Part shown: in pieces, positions 16,486 through 23,923 of the stretch
Layout: each line of letters starts with the position of its first letter
How positions within the stretch are numbered: the stretch's first letter is position 1
Assembly (NCBI GenBank): GCA_902786345.1
Contig: CADACB010000017.1
Location: forward strand, 1 to 64,000
Length of the DNA: 64,000 nucleotides
Reading direction: 5' to 3'
Source of the DNA: an uncultured Ruminococcus sp.
GTDB taxonomy: Bacteria; Bacillota; Clostridia; Oscillospirales; Acutalibacteraceae
The notes under the pieces: generated by a model
What the model was told of the DNA's origin: nothing
Seen by the model: only the letters and a program-made list of their open reading frames with translations
Database searches by the model: none
Position numbers and translations under genes: made by a program

Positions 16486-18672
16486 ATGAAATCCAAAAAA
16501 ATTATTATGCGGACAACTGACCTGATAATGACAGGCAATCTGTTGTTTTTGATGGCTTTGCAGGTTACACAGCAATTCGCACATGAATGGATCGGCATTG
16601 CAATGACGGTGCTGTTTATCGTACATCATATTCTGAACTACAAATACTACAAGACGATATTCAAGGGAAAGTATAGCTTTCTCAGGGTGTTTCAGTTTCT
16701 GATCAGCGTTTTGCTGTTTCTTTCATTTGTAACAACTGCTGTTTCCGGCATGGTAATGAGCCGCTATGCAACACCTTTTATGAACGGACTGATGAAAGCC
16801 TCTGACGCCAGAAAACTGCATATGGCATTTTCTTACTGGTCGTTTGTACTGATGGGAGTGCATATTGGTCTGCATTTAGGACTTATTACCACAAAGCTTC
16901 CGAAGGGTGTTTTTCGGATAATATTAGCTGTGATTATGACCGGCGTTTCTGTTTGGGGCTTTATGCTGTTTCTTGATTCAAACACCTTCGATTATATGTT
17001 CATGCAAACGCATTTTGTTTTTCTTGATTACAGAAAAGCGGCATGGTTAGTGATAGTTGAGAATCTTGCAATGCTGATAACATGGGCATTTATGGCATAT
17101 TTGCTGTTACTGTTCGTAAGATCACTCACAGCTAAAAAACAGAACAATGACAAGGGTAAAAAAGTTATTGTAACTGCTTTGTATGCTGTGGGTATTGTTG
17201 TGATTATTGGCATGGGAGCTTTGCTGCATTTTGTTATATCCGGCAGCAGTGACAATGACACATCCGGTTGGGGTGCTCCCACGATCAATACTCCACAAAC
17301 ATCAAAAGCTGAAAATTCAGAGACAAAAACGGAAAATAGTTTTGTACTGAACAGTACAGAGGTTAAGGACAATTATGTTCTTATCAAGGGAGGCAACTTC
17401 ATGATGGGTAGTCCGGAAACTGAAAATTGGAGGATAGATGATGAAACTCAACACAAGGTGACAGTATCGTCATTTTATATTGATCCTTGCGAAACTACGC
17501 AAAAGGAATACGAATCTTTGATGGGTACAAACCCTAGCACATTTAAGGGGGAAGATTTACCTGTAGATGATATTTCGTGGACGGACGCTGTGCTTTTTGC
17601 GAACACAAAGAGCAGGTCAGAAGGACTCACACCGGCTTATACGGTAGCGACTGATGGAATTAGCTGGGACAGGAGTGCGAATGGATATCGTCTTCCTACA
17701 GAGGCAGAGTGGGAGTATGCCTGCCGTGCAGGGACTTCAACTCCATTTAATACGCAAAAATCCCTTGATGCAACACAGGCGAACTTCTATGGACGTTATC
17801 CATATGAAATCGAGGGAAACTACTTCAACGATTCTGTTCTTGAAGAAAGACCGGGAGAATACCGTCATACAACGATTAAAGTCGGCAGCTTTGCTCCGAA
17901 TGGTTGGGGACTTTATGACTGTCACGGAAATGTCAATGAGTGGTGTTGGGATTATTACGCGGAGTATGATATTTCGGTAGATGCTGATCCTGCCGGAGCA
18001 AAAAACGGGACACGGCATATATATCGCGGCGGCGGATGGAATGACTTTGCCAAGAATATGCGGAGTGCTTACCGTGCTGCAGGTCAGGCTGATATGCACA
18101 GCTATAATCTCGGAGTGCGTCTGGTCAGAAGTGCAGATAACATTTTAACAGGGGTTATAAAAGCCGAAGAAGTCGTAATAAAAACCGGATCCGGCGGAAA
18201 CATTCTGATTGCTTACTTTTCCTGGGGAGGCAACACAAGAGGAATTGCACAGGAAATAAAAAAACAGACCGAAGCTGATATCTTTGAAATCAGTCCTGTC
18301 AAAACCTATTCTTCAGACTATAATACTGTTCTGATGGAGGCTCAGGAGGATCAGCACAACCAGGCAAGACCGGAACTTAATGACCATGTGACCAATATGG
18401 AAAGCTACGATATAATTCTGCTTGGTTATCCGAACTGGTGGGCATCTATCCCAATGCCGATTGCATCTTTTCTGGAGGAATACAATTTCTCCGGAAAGAA
18501 GATCATCCCCTTCTGTTCGCATGGCGGAGGAAGATTCGGACAGAGCCTGACGGCAATCGCAAAGCTGACTCCCAATGCGGAAATCGGAGAGGGGCTATCC
18601 GTTCATTATTCCGGTGGTTCATCTTTGCCGGATGATGTGTCAGCATGGCTCAAAACAAATAGAGTTGAATAA
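16486..18672 (+). CDS. Fusion: DUF4405-like membrane domain + FGE-like domain + flavodoxin
   Basis: A 728-residue protein with three modules. Residues about 10-255 have seven hydrophobic segments and resemble DUF4405 membrane proteins, with histidines inside or near helices (VLFIVHHILNYK, KLHMAFSYWSFVLMGVHIGL) that could bind b-type heme. Residues about 285-550 form a formylglycine-generating-enzyme-like (SUMF1) domain: LIKGGNFMMGSPE, YRLPTEAEWEYACRAGT, GLYDCHGNVNEWCWDYY, YRGGGWNDF. The catalytic cysteines of true FGE are absent after the RGG motif. Residues about 571-728 are a flavodoxin (ILIAYFSWGGNTRGIAQEI, IILLGYPNWWASIP). Seven segments with N-terminus inside put both soluble domains outside, next to the lipoprotein flavodoxin encoded upstream. 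Heme binding and electron transfer are inferences. Confidence 0.82.
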   Translation: MKSKKIIMRTTDLIMTGNLLFLMALQVTQQFAHEWIGIAMTVLFIVHHILNYKYYKTIFKGKYSFLRVFQFLISVLLFLSFVTTAVSGMVMSRYATPFMNGLMKASDARKLHMAFSYWSFVLMGVHIGLHLGLITTKLPKGVFRIILAVIMTGVSVWGFMLFLDSNTFDYMFMQTHFVFLDYRKAAWLVIVENLAMLITWAFMAYLLLLFVRSLTAKKQNNDKGKKVIVTALYAVGIVVIIGMGALLHFVISGSSDNDTSGWGAPTINTPQTSKAENSETKTENSFVLNSTEVKDNYVLIKGGNFMMGSPETENWRIDDETQHKVTVSSFYIDPCETTQKEYESLMGTNPSTFKGEDLPVDDISWTDAVLFANTKSRSEGLTPAYTVATDGISWDRSANGYRLPTEAEWEYACRAGTSTPFNTQKSLDATQANFYGRYPYEIEGNYFNDSVLEERPGEYRHTTIKVGSFAPNGWGLYDCHGNVNEWCWDYYAEYDISVDADPAGAKNGTRHIYRGGGWNDFAKNMRSAYRAAGQADMHSYNLGVRLVRSADNILTGVIKAEEVVIKTGSGGNILIAYFSWGGNTRGIAQEIKKQTEADIFEISPVKTYSSDYNTVLMEAQEDQHNQARPELNDHVTNMESYDIILLGYPNWWASIPMPIASFLEEYNFSGKKIIPFCSHGGGRFGQSLTAIAKLTPNAEIGEGLSVHYSGGSSLPDDVSAWLKTNRVE

Positions 18673-18695
18673 AAAGGGGCAGAAAAATAAAGATT

Positions 18696-19220
18696 ATGAT
18701 ACTTATGGGAAGTCCGAACAGAGATGGTTCTACAAATATCCTGACAGAAAACTTTGCAAAAGGTGCAGAAGAGGCAGGACATACTATCGAAACCCTTGAC
18801 GTAACACGAATGAATATCAATCCTTGTACAGGCTGTGTTGCCTGCGGTTATGAAGGTCCGTGTGTACAGAAGGATGACAACACGATCATAAAAAGCAAGC
18901 TGTTTTCCTGTGATATGGTGGTTTTTGCAACGCCTTTGTATTACTACGGAATGAGCGTACAGCTAAAGAAAGTTGTTGACCGTTTCTGTGCCTATAATAG
19001 CAGTCTGAACAACCGCCATCTGAAATCAGCTTTACTTACGGCTGCATGGAACAGTAACGATTGGACATTTGATGCACTTGAAGCACATTATAAAACATTG
19101 GTAAGGTATATAAATTTTGAGGATAAGGGTATGATTCTCGGGTACGGTTGCGGTACACCTTCCATGACAATCCGGAGCAAATATCCGAAAGAGGCATACA
19201 AGCTGGGAAGGAGTCTGTAA
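18696..19220 (+). CDS. NADPH-dependent FMN reductase / iron-sulfur flavoprotein-like protein
   Basis: A 174-residue flavodoxin-like reductase. The N-terminal MILMGSPNRDGSTNILTENF binds FMN phosphate, and CTGCVACGYEGPCVQKDD is the cysteine-rich segment found in the iron-sulfur flavoprotein group. Also seen is VVFATPLYYYGMSVQLKKVV. The ribosome-binding site AAAAGGGGC (18672-18680) is 15 bases from the ATG at 18696 but only 6 from an in-frame ATA at 18687, which would add the expected residues (x-K-I before MILMG). The original start was therefore probably at 18687 and has become ATA. The start used here is the first canonical one. Confidence 0.8.
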   Translation: MILMGSPNRDGSTNILTENFAKGAEEAGHTIETLDVTRMNINPCTGCVACGYEGPCVQKDDNTIIKSKLFSCDMVVFATPLYYYGMSVQLKKVVDRFCAYNSSLNNRHLKSALLTAAWNSNDWTFDALEAHYKTLVRYINFEDKGMILGYGCGTPSMTIRSKYPKEAYKLGRSL

Positions 19221-19747
19221 ATGAAAAAGGTACTTATTCTCTCGGCAAGTCCGAGAAAAAACGGAAATTCCGATATACTTTGTCAACAGTTTAAAAAGGG
19301 GCAGAAGAAGCCGGACATGAAGTTGAACAAATTTATCTGTATGGCAAAAAGATCGGATTTTGTCATGCTTGTTATGCTTGCTTCAAAACAGGAAAGTGTG
19401 TAATGCAGGATGACATGGCAGATATTCTTGAAAAAATTCATACCTGTGATTTTATCGTAATAGCAACACCAACTTATTTTATGACAATGAATGGTATGCT
19501 GAAAAACACAATAGATCGTTTTCTTCCTGAATGGCAGAAACTTGGCGGTCATGATGTGTATCTGATCATTACGGGACATGATACCAAAGAAGGGCTTGCA
19601 CTTGTTGGTAAGGAACTGACAAAGATATTCCGGGAGCTTGGAAACAATGTCAAAGGAATTATTTGGGGTGAAGGAGTATGGCAGAAAGGCGAGGTAGAAG
19701 GAACAAAAGCTATGAATGAAGCGTTCTATACAGGAAAATCAATATAA
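19221..19747 (+). pseudogene. NADPH-dependent FMN reductase, frameshifted
   Basis: Two overlapping frames together encode one flavodoxin-like reductase. The first (19221-19403) starts MKKVLILSASPRKNGNSDIL and goes out of frame after QQFKKG. Read in the -1 frame the protein continues AEEAGHEVEQIYLYGKKIGF, then CHACYACFKTGKCVMQDD and FIVIATPTYFMTMNGMLKNT, to the stop at 19747. The break is at AAAAAGGGG near 19292-19300; one extra G would restore the frame. The zero-frame heptamer A-AAG-GGG would also permit -1 slippage, but a simple one-base loss is more likely. It starts immediately after the previous stop and is the last gene of the TetR operon. Confidence 0.75.
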
Positions 19748-19768
19748 AAAGGGTAATAGTTCGACAAA

Positions 19769-19807
19769 AGCCGTGCAGTTCATTTTTGAACTGCACGGCT
19801 GACTTTT
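19769..19807 (+). terminator. Terminator of the TetR/redox operon
   Basis: AGCCGTGCAGTTCA (19769-19782) pairs perfectly over 14 bp with TGAACTGCACGGCT (19787-19800) around a TTTT loop, followed by GACTTTTTCT. Confidence 0.9.
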
Positions 19808-19848
19808 TCTGTAATTATAAGATTTACATCCCCATTTATTCATTTTAT

Positions 19849-20542
19849 CGTTAGTAGTAAAATGGAGAGTGGATTATTACTAGGGGTTTTCGGTTTAATA
19901 AGAAAAATCAGAATTTGTTTAACTCTTTACTTAAGCAATGTACATATCCATGCAACAAGTGCAGATAATATCGGAAATACAACGAAAAGCTTTAATAATT
20001 GACTTTTGATATTAAATCCATATTTTCTGCTTTCAAACACACTTTCGATTTCAGGATAATAATGCTGGAAAAAATGAAACTTCACAAGCAAAAAGTAGTC
20101 GAAAAAAATCATGTCATAAATCTTGTATGTAGAGAACATGATTACAAGTCTTGTAAAAAACTGCCAGAATGTAAATTCGCTTCTAAAGCCATCCCAGATG
20201 GCAATTGCTAAAGAGCCAAGAATCATTAAAATGCTGAATATCATGAGTACCCATCCAATTGTTCTTGCACTGTAAAACAATTCCTTGTCTCTGGGAATCA
20301 GCACGTCCCTTGCTTCTTTAGGTGCTGAAGAAAACATTTTTATATCTTGAATAAACGCTATGCCTGATATCATCATGAGCGACACAGCCCCACAAACTAC
20401 TATAGAAAGAAAAATTGTTAAAATCGCAATTGTTGTTCCTCCTTAAATCCCGACTGATCTCATTATACCACACCCGCCCAGATCACGACTACCCTCTTTT
20501 GCATTTTTACAAAACAAAAAGCACCGCATAAAGACGAGGCTT
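19849..20542 (-). mobile_element. Single-gene cassette B with conserved ends
   Basis: A 694-bp unit with the same end structure as cassette A (9548-10152) but a different gene. Left end: CGTTAGTAGTAAAAT at 19849-19863, then a diverged GGGG-TTT-TTTAATAA-AAAATCAGAATTT stretch. Right end: CATTATACCACACCC (20461-20475), GCATTTTTACAAAACAAAAA (20501-20520) and CGAGGCTT (20535-20542). The minus strand of the right end again contains the extended -10 promoter TGGTATAATG. Both cassettes lie in the same orientation on either side of the TetR operon. Confidence 0.5.
19927..20430 (-). CDS. Uncharacterised small membrane protein in cassette B
   Basis: The function is not recognised. From the first ATG (20385) the protein has 152 residues, but a perfect AAGGAGG (minus strand, 20438-20444) stands 7 bases before an in-frame ATT at 20430-20428. 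Starting there adds 15 residues and completes an N-terminal membrane helix (AILTIFLSIVVCGAVSLMMI). Further hydrophobic segments follow (WVLMIFSILMILGSLAIAIW, FYLLVKFHFF-like, VVFPILSALVAWICTLL). AUU is a rare but real start codon in bacteria (infC); a mutated ATG is the alternative. It is the only gene of cassette B. Confidence 0.6.
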   Translation of the reverse strand: MAILTIFLSIVVCGAVSLMMISGIAFIQDIKMFSSAPKEARDVLIPRDKELFYSARTIGWVLMIFSILMILGSLAIAIWDGFRSEFTFWQFFTRLVIMFSTYKIYDMIFFDYFLLVKFHFFQHYYPEIESVFESRKYGFNIKSQLLKLFVVFPILSALVAWICTLLK

Positions 20543-20634
20543 GGTATAATGATATTAAACTGATCTGAATGATAGCTGCTCAGGCGGTATGTCCGGCTTT
20601 TTTCTCTATTTCTTTCAATGCAAATATGGGAAGT

Positions 20635-21145
20635 TTATTCCTTGCTGCTGAACAGAGTATAGTATGTACCAGTAATATGCTTAACGGATTCCTGACTATC
20701 ATTCTTTATCCATTGTAGGGATACATTAAAAATACAGCCAGCCGCATAATAGGTAGATTTTTTTACCTCAAACTGCTTCGATATCTTTACATAAGTTGTT
20801 CGTTGAGAAAATCAAGGCAGAGCATTTCAAGTCCTGCATCCATTATGAGTTGGATAACATTATTTTTTTATGCAAAAAGGGAAAACCGTAAAAATCACTT
20901 CGTAATGATCGTTTTTTGTTTTTGGAAATTTCGGAATAAAAGCTATGAATTAGGTTGTTTTTTGTAGAAATATTTAACCAGTACATTTTTTGATGTGAAG
21001 TGACGATAGAAAGTGACTTTTCAGATACCTGCTTTTTTGCAATATCTGTTACATTTATTTTATCGTACGACTTCTCTTTCAACAGAATAAAGAGTGCCTT
21101 TGTAATATAGCCTTCTGTTCTCTCAGAATCATCATGCGTGCTTAT
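20635..21145 (-). pseudogene. Decayed TetR-family regulator
   Basis: Minus-strand translation in mixed frames gives a whole TetR-type protein in pieces. The helix-turn-helix region reads EKSYDKINVTDIAKK, then after a one-base shift KAGI-stop-KVTFYRHFTSKNVLVKYFYKK. The C-terminal end reads FEVKKSTYYAAGCIFNVSLQ followed by WIKNDSQESVKHITGTYYTL and a TAA at 20635-20637. At least two frame changes and one stop separate the parts. It is not functional. What it controlled is unknown. Confidence 0.6.
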
Positions 21146-21310
21146 AGTTTATCCGCTTCTCTTTCTTTTTGCACAAATTAGTATGTCAAAATTTGTAGAA
21201 TATGTTTAATGCAATGGAATAAAATACAATTGACTTTAACGCTGTAAAGTGATATAATATATAAGTGATTTGTATAAGGGTAAGAATGTTTTTTTGAATA
21301 TTTTTGTAAT

Positions 21311-22141
21311 CTATGCAAGCAAGACTTCGGCATTTTTATGGAGTATAAGTTCTTTTTCTTTGTCAGTAATTCCCTTGAGTGACCTGAAGTGCTCCAGATA
21401 CGCTTTTTGATCGTTCCACGGGCTGTCGGTTGCGAAAAGTATTTTATCTGCACCGTGTGCCTTGATAACTTTGATTACATCTTCATCGCTTGTGTCGCAG
21501 TAGCTTCCGAGGGAAGCAAATGAACAGCTTATGTCAATATAACAGTTTGTTCCTATAAGATATTTTTCTACTTCTTTATGAACATATATTCCGCCAAGGT
21601 GTGCAAGGACCATAAAAGGTTTGTTAACACCGGTAGCTTTTGATACAACGTCAAGAACTGCTCTTGCTTTAACAGGTGGACAGTGAATGACATTGAATGC
21701 AGGATCTGCTCCTGCATGAGTAACGATCAGAAGCTCCAGTCTGGCACAGGCAGTTATTATTTTTATGTATCTTTCATCGTCAATAAACGTGTCGGTGTAA
21801 TCGGGATGTATCTTTATTCCTTTAAAGCCTTGTGTTTTCAGAAGCTGAAGCCTATCTTCTGGGTCGTCGTCATCGGGGTGTATTCCACCGAAGGAAATAA
21901 GATCATCGTGAGTTTCATTTATATGTTTTGCAAATTTGTTTATGGTATCAAACTGTCCTTTACGTGTTGCCACGGGAAGGATGACAGATTTATCAATGCC
22001 GGATTTTTTCATACTCTGAAGGAGTGCGTCAAGCGTTCCCTTAGTGTGAACGGCAACGTCCGGTGCAGAAGCCATCAGTGTATCTATTGTACGGGCTGCT
22101 ATTTTTTCCGGATAAACGTGTGTATGAAAATCAATTACCAT
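21311..22141 (-). CDS. Amidohydrolase-family metal-dependent hydrolase
   Basis: A 276-residue TIM-barrel hydrolase of the amidohydrolase-2 family. The metal-binding HxH is in MVIDFHTHVYPEKIA, further ligands are in GGIHPDDDD, KGIKIHPDY, VTHAG and VLAHLGG, and FATDSPWNDQ holds the C-terminal catalytic Asp. Family members hydrolyse or decarboxylate small, often aromatic, substrates. It is divergent from the aromatic-acid operon, with a 106-bp spacer carrying an inverted repeat, so the two may be co-regulated. The substrate cannot be told from sequence. Confidence 0.85.
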   Translation of the reverse strand: MVIDFHTHVYPEKIAARTIDTLMASAPDVAVHTKGTLDALLQSMKKSGIDKSVILPVATRKGQFDTINKFAKHINETHDDLISFGGIHPDDDDPEDRLQLLKTQGFKGIKIHPDYTDTFIDDERYIKIITACARLELLIVTHAGADPAFNVIHCPPVKARAVLDVVSKATGVNKPFMVLAHLGGIYVHKEVEKYLIGTNCYIDISCSFASLGSYCDTSDEDVIKVIKAHGADKILFATDSPWNDQKAYLEHFRSLKGITDKEKELILHKNAEVLLA

Positions 22142-22171
22142 AATATTACCTCAATTTTTTAGTCTGGAATG

Positions 22172-22207
22172 ATATGTGTTGACTAAAATATAACACATAT
22201 TATTTAA
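22172..22207. promoter_or_regulatory. Inverted repeat over the symporter-operon promoter
   Basis: ATATGTGTT (22172-22180) and AACACATAT (22192-22200) form a perfect 9-bp inverted repeat with an 11-bp spacer. A TTGACT (22179-22184) overlaps its left arm, and a TATTTA lies at 22201-22206, 16 bases further on. This could be an operator shared by the divergent amidohydrolase gene. No regulator gene is adjacent except the ACT protein at the operon's end. Confidence 0.5.
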
Positions 22208-22247
22208 ATAATATTTCCATAAGGGAAAAATGGAGGAGACAAACCAA

Positions 22248-23918
22248 ATGGATATGTTCATCAAAGTCCTGTTTCTTGTCGTTTTCTTTGCGATAATGAT
22301 AGGAGTAGGCGTCTACTGCCGCAGACAAACAACCGATGTTAATGGTTTTGTTCTGGGCAACCGTTCGGTGGGTCCGTGGCTTACGGCATTCGCGTTCGGT
22401 ACATCATACTTTTCTGCGGTTATTTTCGTAGGATATGCAGGACAGTTCGGCTGGAGGTTCGGACTTGCGTCAACGTGGATAGGCCTTGGCAATGCCTTTA
22501 TCGGATCTTTGCTTGCATGGAATGTTCTGGGCAGGCGTACGCGTGTTATGACGCAGCATCTTGATTCAGCGACAATGCCGGATTTCTTTGCAAAGAGATA
22601 TAACTCCAAAGCACTGAAAATTGCAGCTTCTGTCATTATCTTTATATTCCTGATACCTTATACTGCCTCGCTTTATAACGGACTTTCAAGACTGTTTGAA
22701 ATGGCGTTCGGAATACCATATACATACTGTGTTGTTGCAATGGCTGTTCTTACCGGTATATATGTAGTGCTTGGCGGATATATGGCAACAGCTATAAATG
22801 ACTTTATTCAGGGCATTATTATGCTTGTTGGTATTGTAGCTGTAATTGCTGCTGTATTGCAGGTAAATGGTGGTCTTACCGAAACGATAGCAAAGCTTTC
22901 TCAACAGACTGTAACAACTGCTTCTGGAACTGAATTTCAAGGAGCATATACATCATTCTTCGGACCTGATATTTTTGCTCTGATAGGTGTTGTAATACTA
23001 ACTTCACTCGGAACATGGGGACTTCCTCAGATGGTACAGAAGTTTTATGCGATAAAGTCTGAGAAATCCATAAGCACCGGTACAATTGTATCGACAGTAT
23101 TTGCAATTATAGTTGCAGGCGGCTGTTATTTTCTGGGCGGCTTTGGCAGACTTTTCGGAGAGATGGGTGCAGACGGAAAGCCCGTAGGCGGTTATGATTC
23201 CGTTATCCCGAAAATGCTTGAGCAGCTTTCTCCGATACTCATAGGTATTGTAGTAATACTTGTGCTTTCAGCTTCAATGAGCACTCTTTCAAGTCTGGTG
23301 CTTACATCAAGCTCGGTTCTCACAATAGACTTTATTGATCCTGTTTTCTGCAGAAAAGAGAAAATGGCTGAAAAACGCAAGGTACTCTGGATGAGAGTGT
23401 TCATTGTTTTCTTCATAATTGTTTCTGCGCTGATAGCCATTATACAGGCAAGCTCTCCTGTAATGTTCATATCGCAGATGATGGGTGTTTCCTGGGGTGC
23501 GCTGGCAGGCGCTTTCCTTGCACCGTTTATGTACGGTTTGTATATGAAAAGAGTGCCTAAGATTGCAGTATGGATAAATTTTGCACTCGGCATCGGTATT
23601 TCGATTGCATCATTCATCTGTAATATGTCAGGCATCAAGTTTGACAACGCAGTTCTTGAATACTTCAAATCTCCGATAAATGCAGGTATGCTTGCAATGC
23701 TTGTCGGAATAGTTCTCACTCCGATAATAACCCTTATAGTTCCTGCAAAGGACAACGACAGGGTCAACAATATATTTGCCTGCTATTATAAGAAGGTGAC
23801 TGTTTCATCAAAGAAGTCAATAGATGAGGATGAAACAGAAGATACATCTTCACTAGTTAAAAAGACTGTCAAGTCAGGCAATAGTAAAAAAACAAAAAAT
23901 AAAACAAAAAGGAAATGA
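22248..23918 (+). CDS. Sodium:solute symporter family protein
   Basis: A 556-residue membrane transporter of the SSS family with about 13 hydrophobic segments. Family features include GFVLGNRSVGPWLTAFAFGT near residue 35, TSYFSAVIFVGYAGQFGWRF, and the YTVLGG-like IYVVLGGYMATAINDFIQGI. It has a lysine-rich C-terminal tail. Such proteins import a solute with Na+. The ATG at 22248 has GGAGGAG at 22232-22238; the ATG at 22230 is too close to its nearest purine-rich site. Its stop overlaps the paaK region, so it is first in an operon with two CoA ligases and IorAB, suggesting an aryl acid or aromatic amino acid derivative as substrate (inference). Confidence 0.85.
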   Translation: MDMFIKVLFLVVFFAIMIGVGVYCRRQTTDVNGFVLGNRSVGPWLTAFAFGTSYFSAVIFVGYAGQFGWRFGLASTWIGLGNAFIGSLLAWNVLGRRTRVMTQHLDSATMPDFFAKRYNSKALKIAASVIIFIFLIPYTASLYNGLSRLFEMAFGIPYTYCVVAMAVLTGIYVVLGGYMATAINDFIQGIIMLVGIVAVIAAVLQVNGGLTETIAKLSQQTVTTASGTEFQGAYTSFFGPDIFALIGVVILTSLGTWGLPQMVQKFYAIKSEKSISTGTIVSTVFAIIVAGGCYFLGGFGRLFGEMGADGKPVGGYDSVIPKMLEQLSPILIGIVVILVLSASMSTLSSLVLTSSSVLTIDFIDPVFCRKEKMAEKRKVLWMRVFIVFFIIVSALIAIIQASSPVMFISQMMGVSWGALAGAFLAPFMYGLYMKRVPKIAVWINFALGIGISIASFICNMSGIKFDNAVLEYFKSPINAGMLAMLVGIVLTPIITLIVPAKDNDRVNNIFACYYKKVTVSSKKSIDEDETEDTSSLVKKTVKSGNSKKTKNKTKRK

Positions 23919-23923
23919 TTAAA

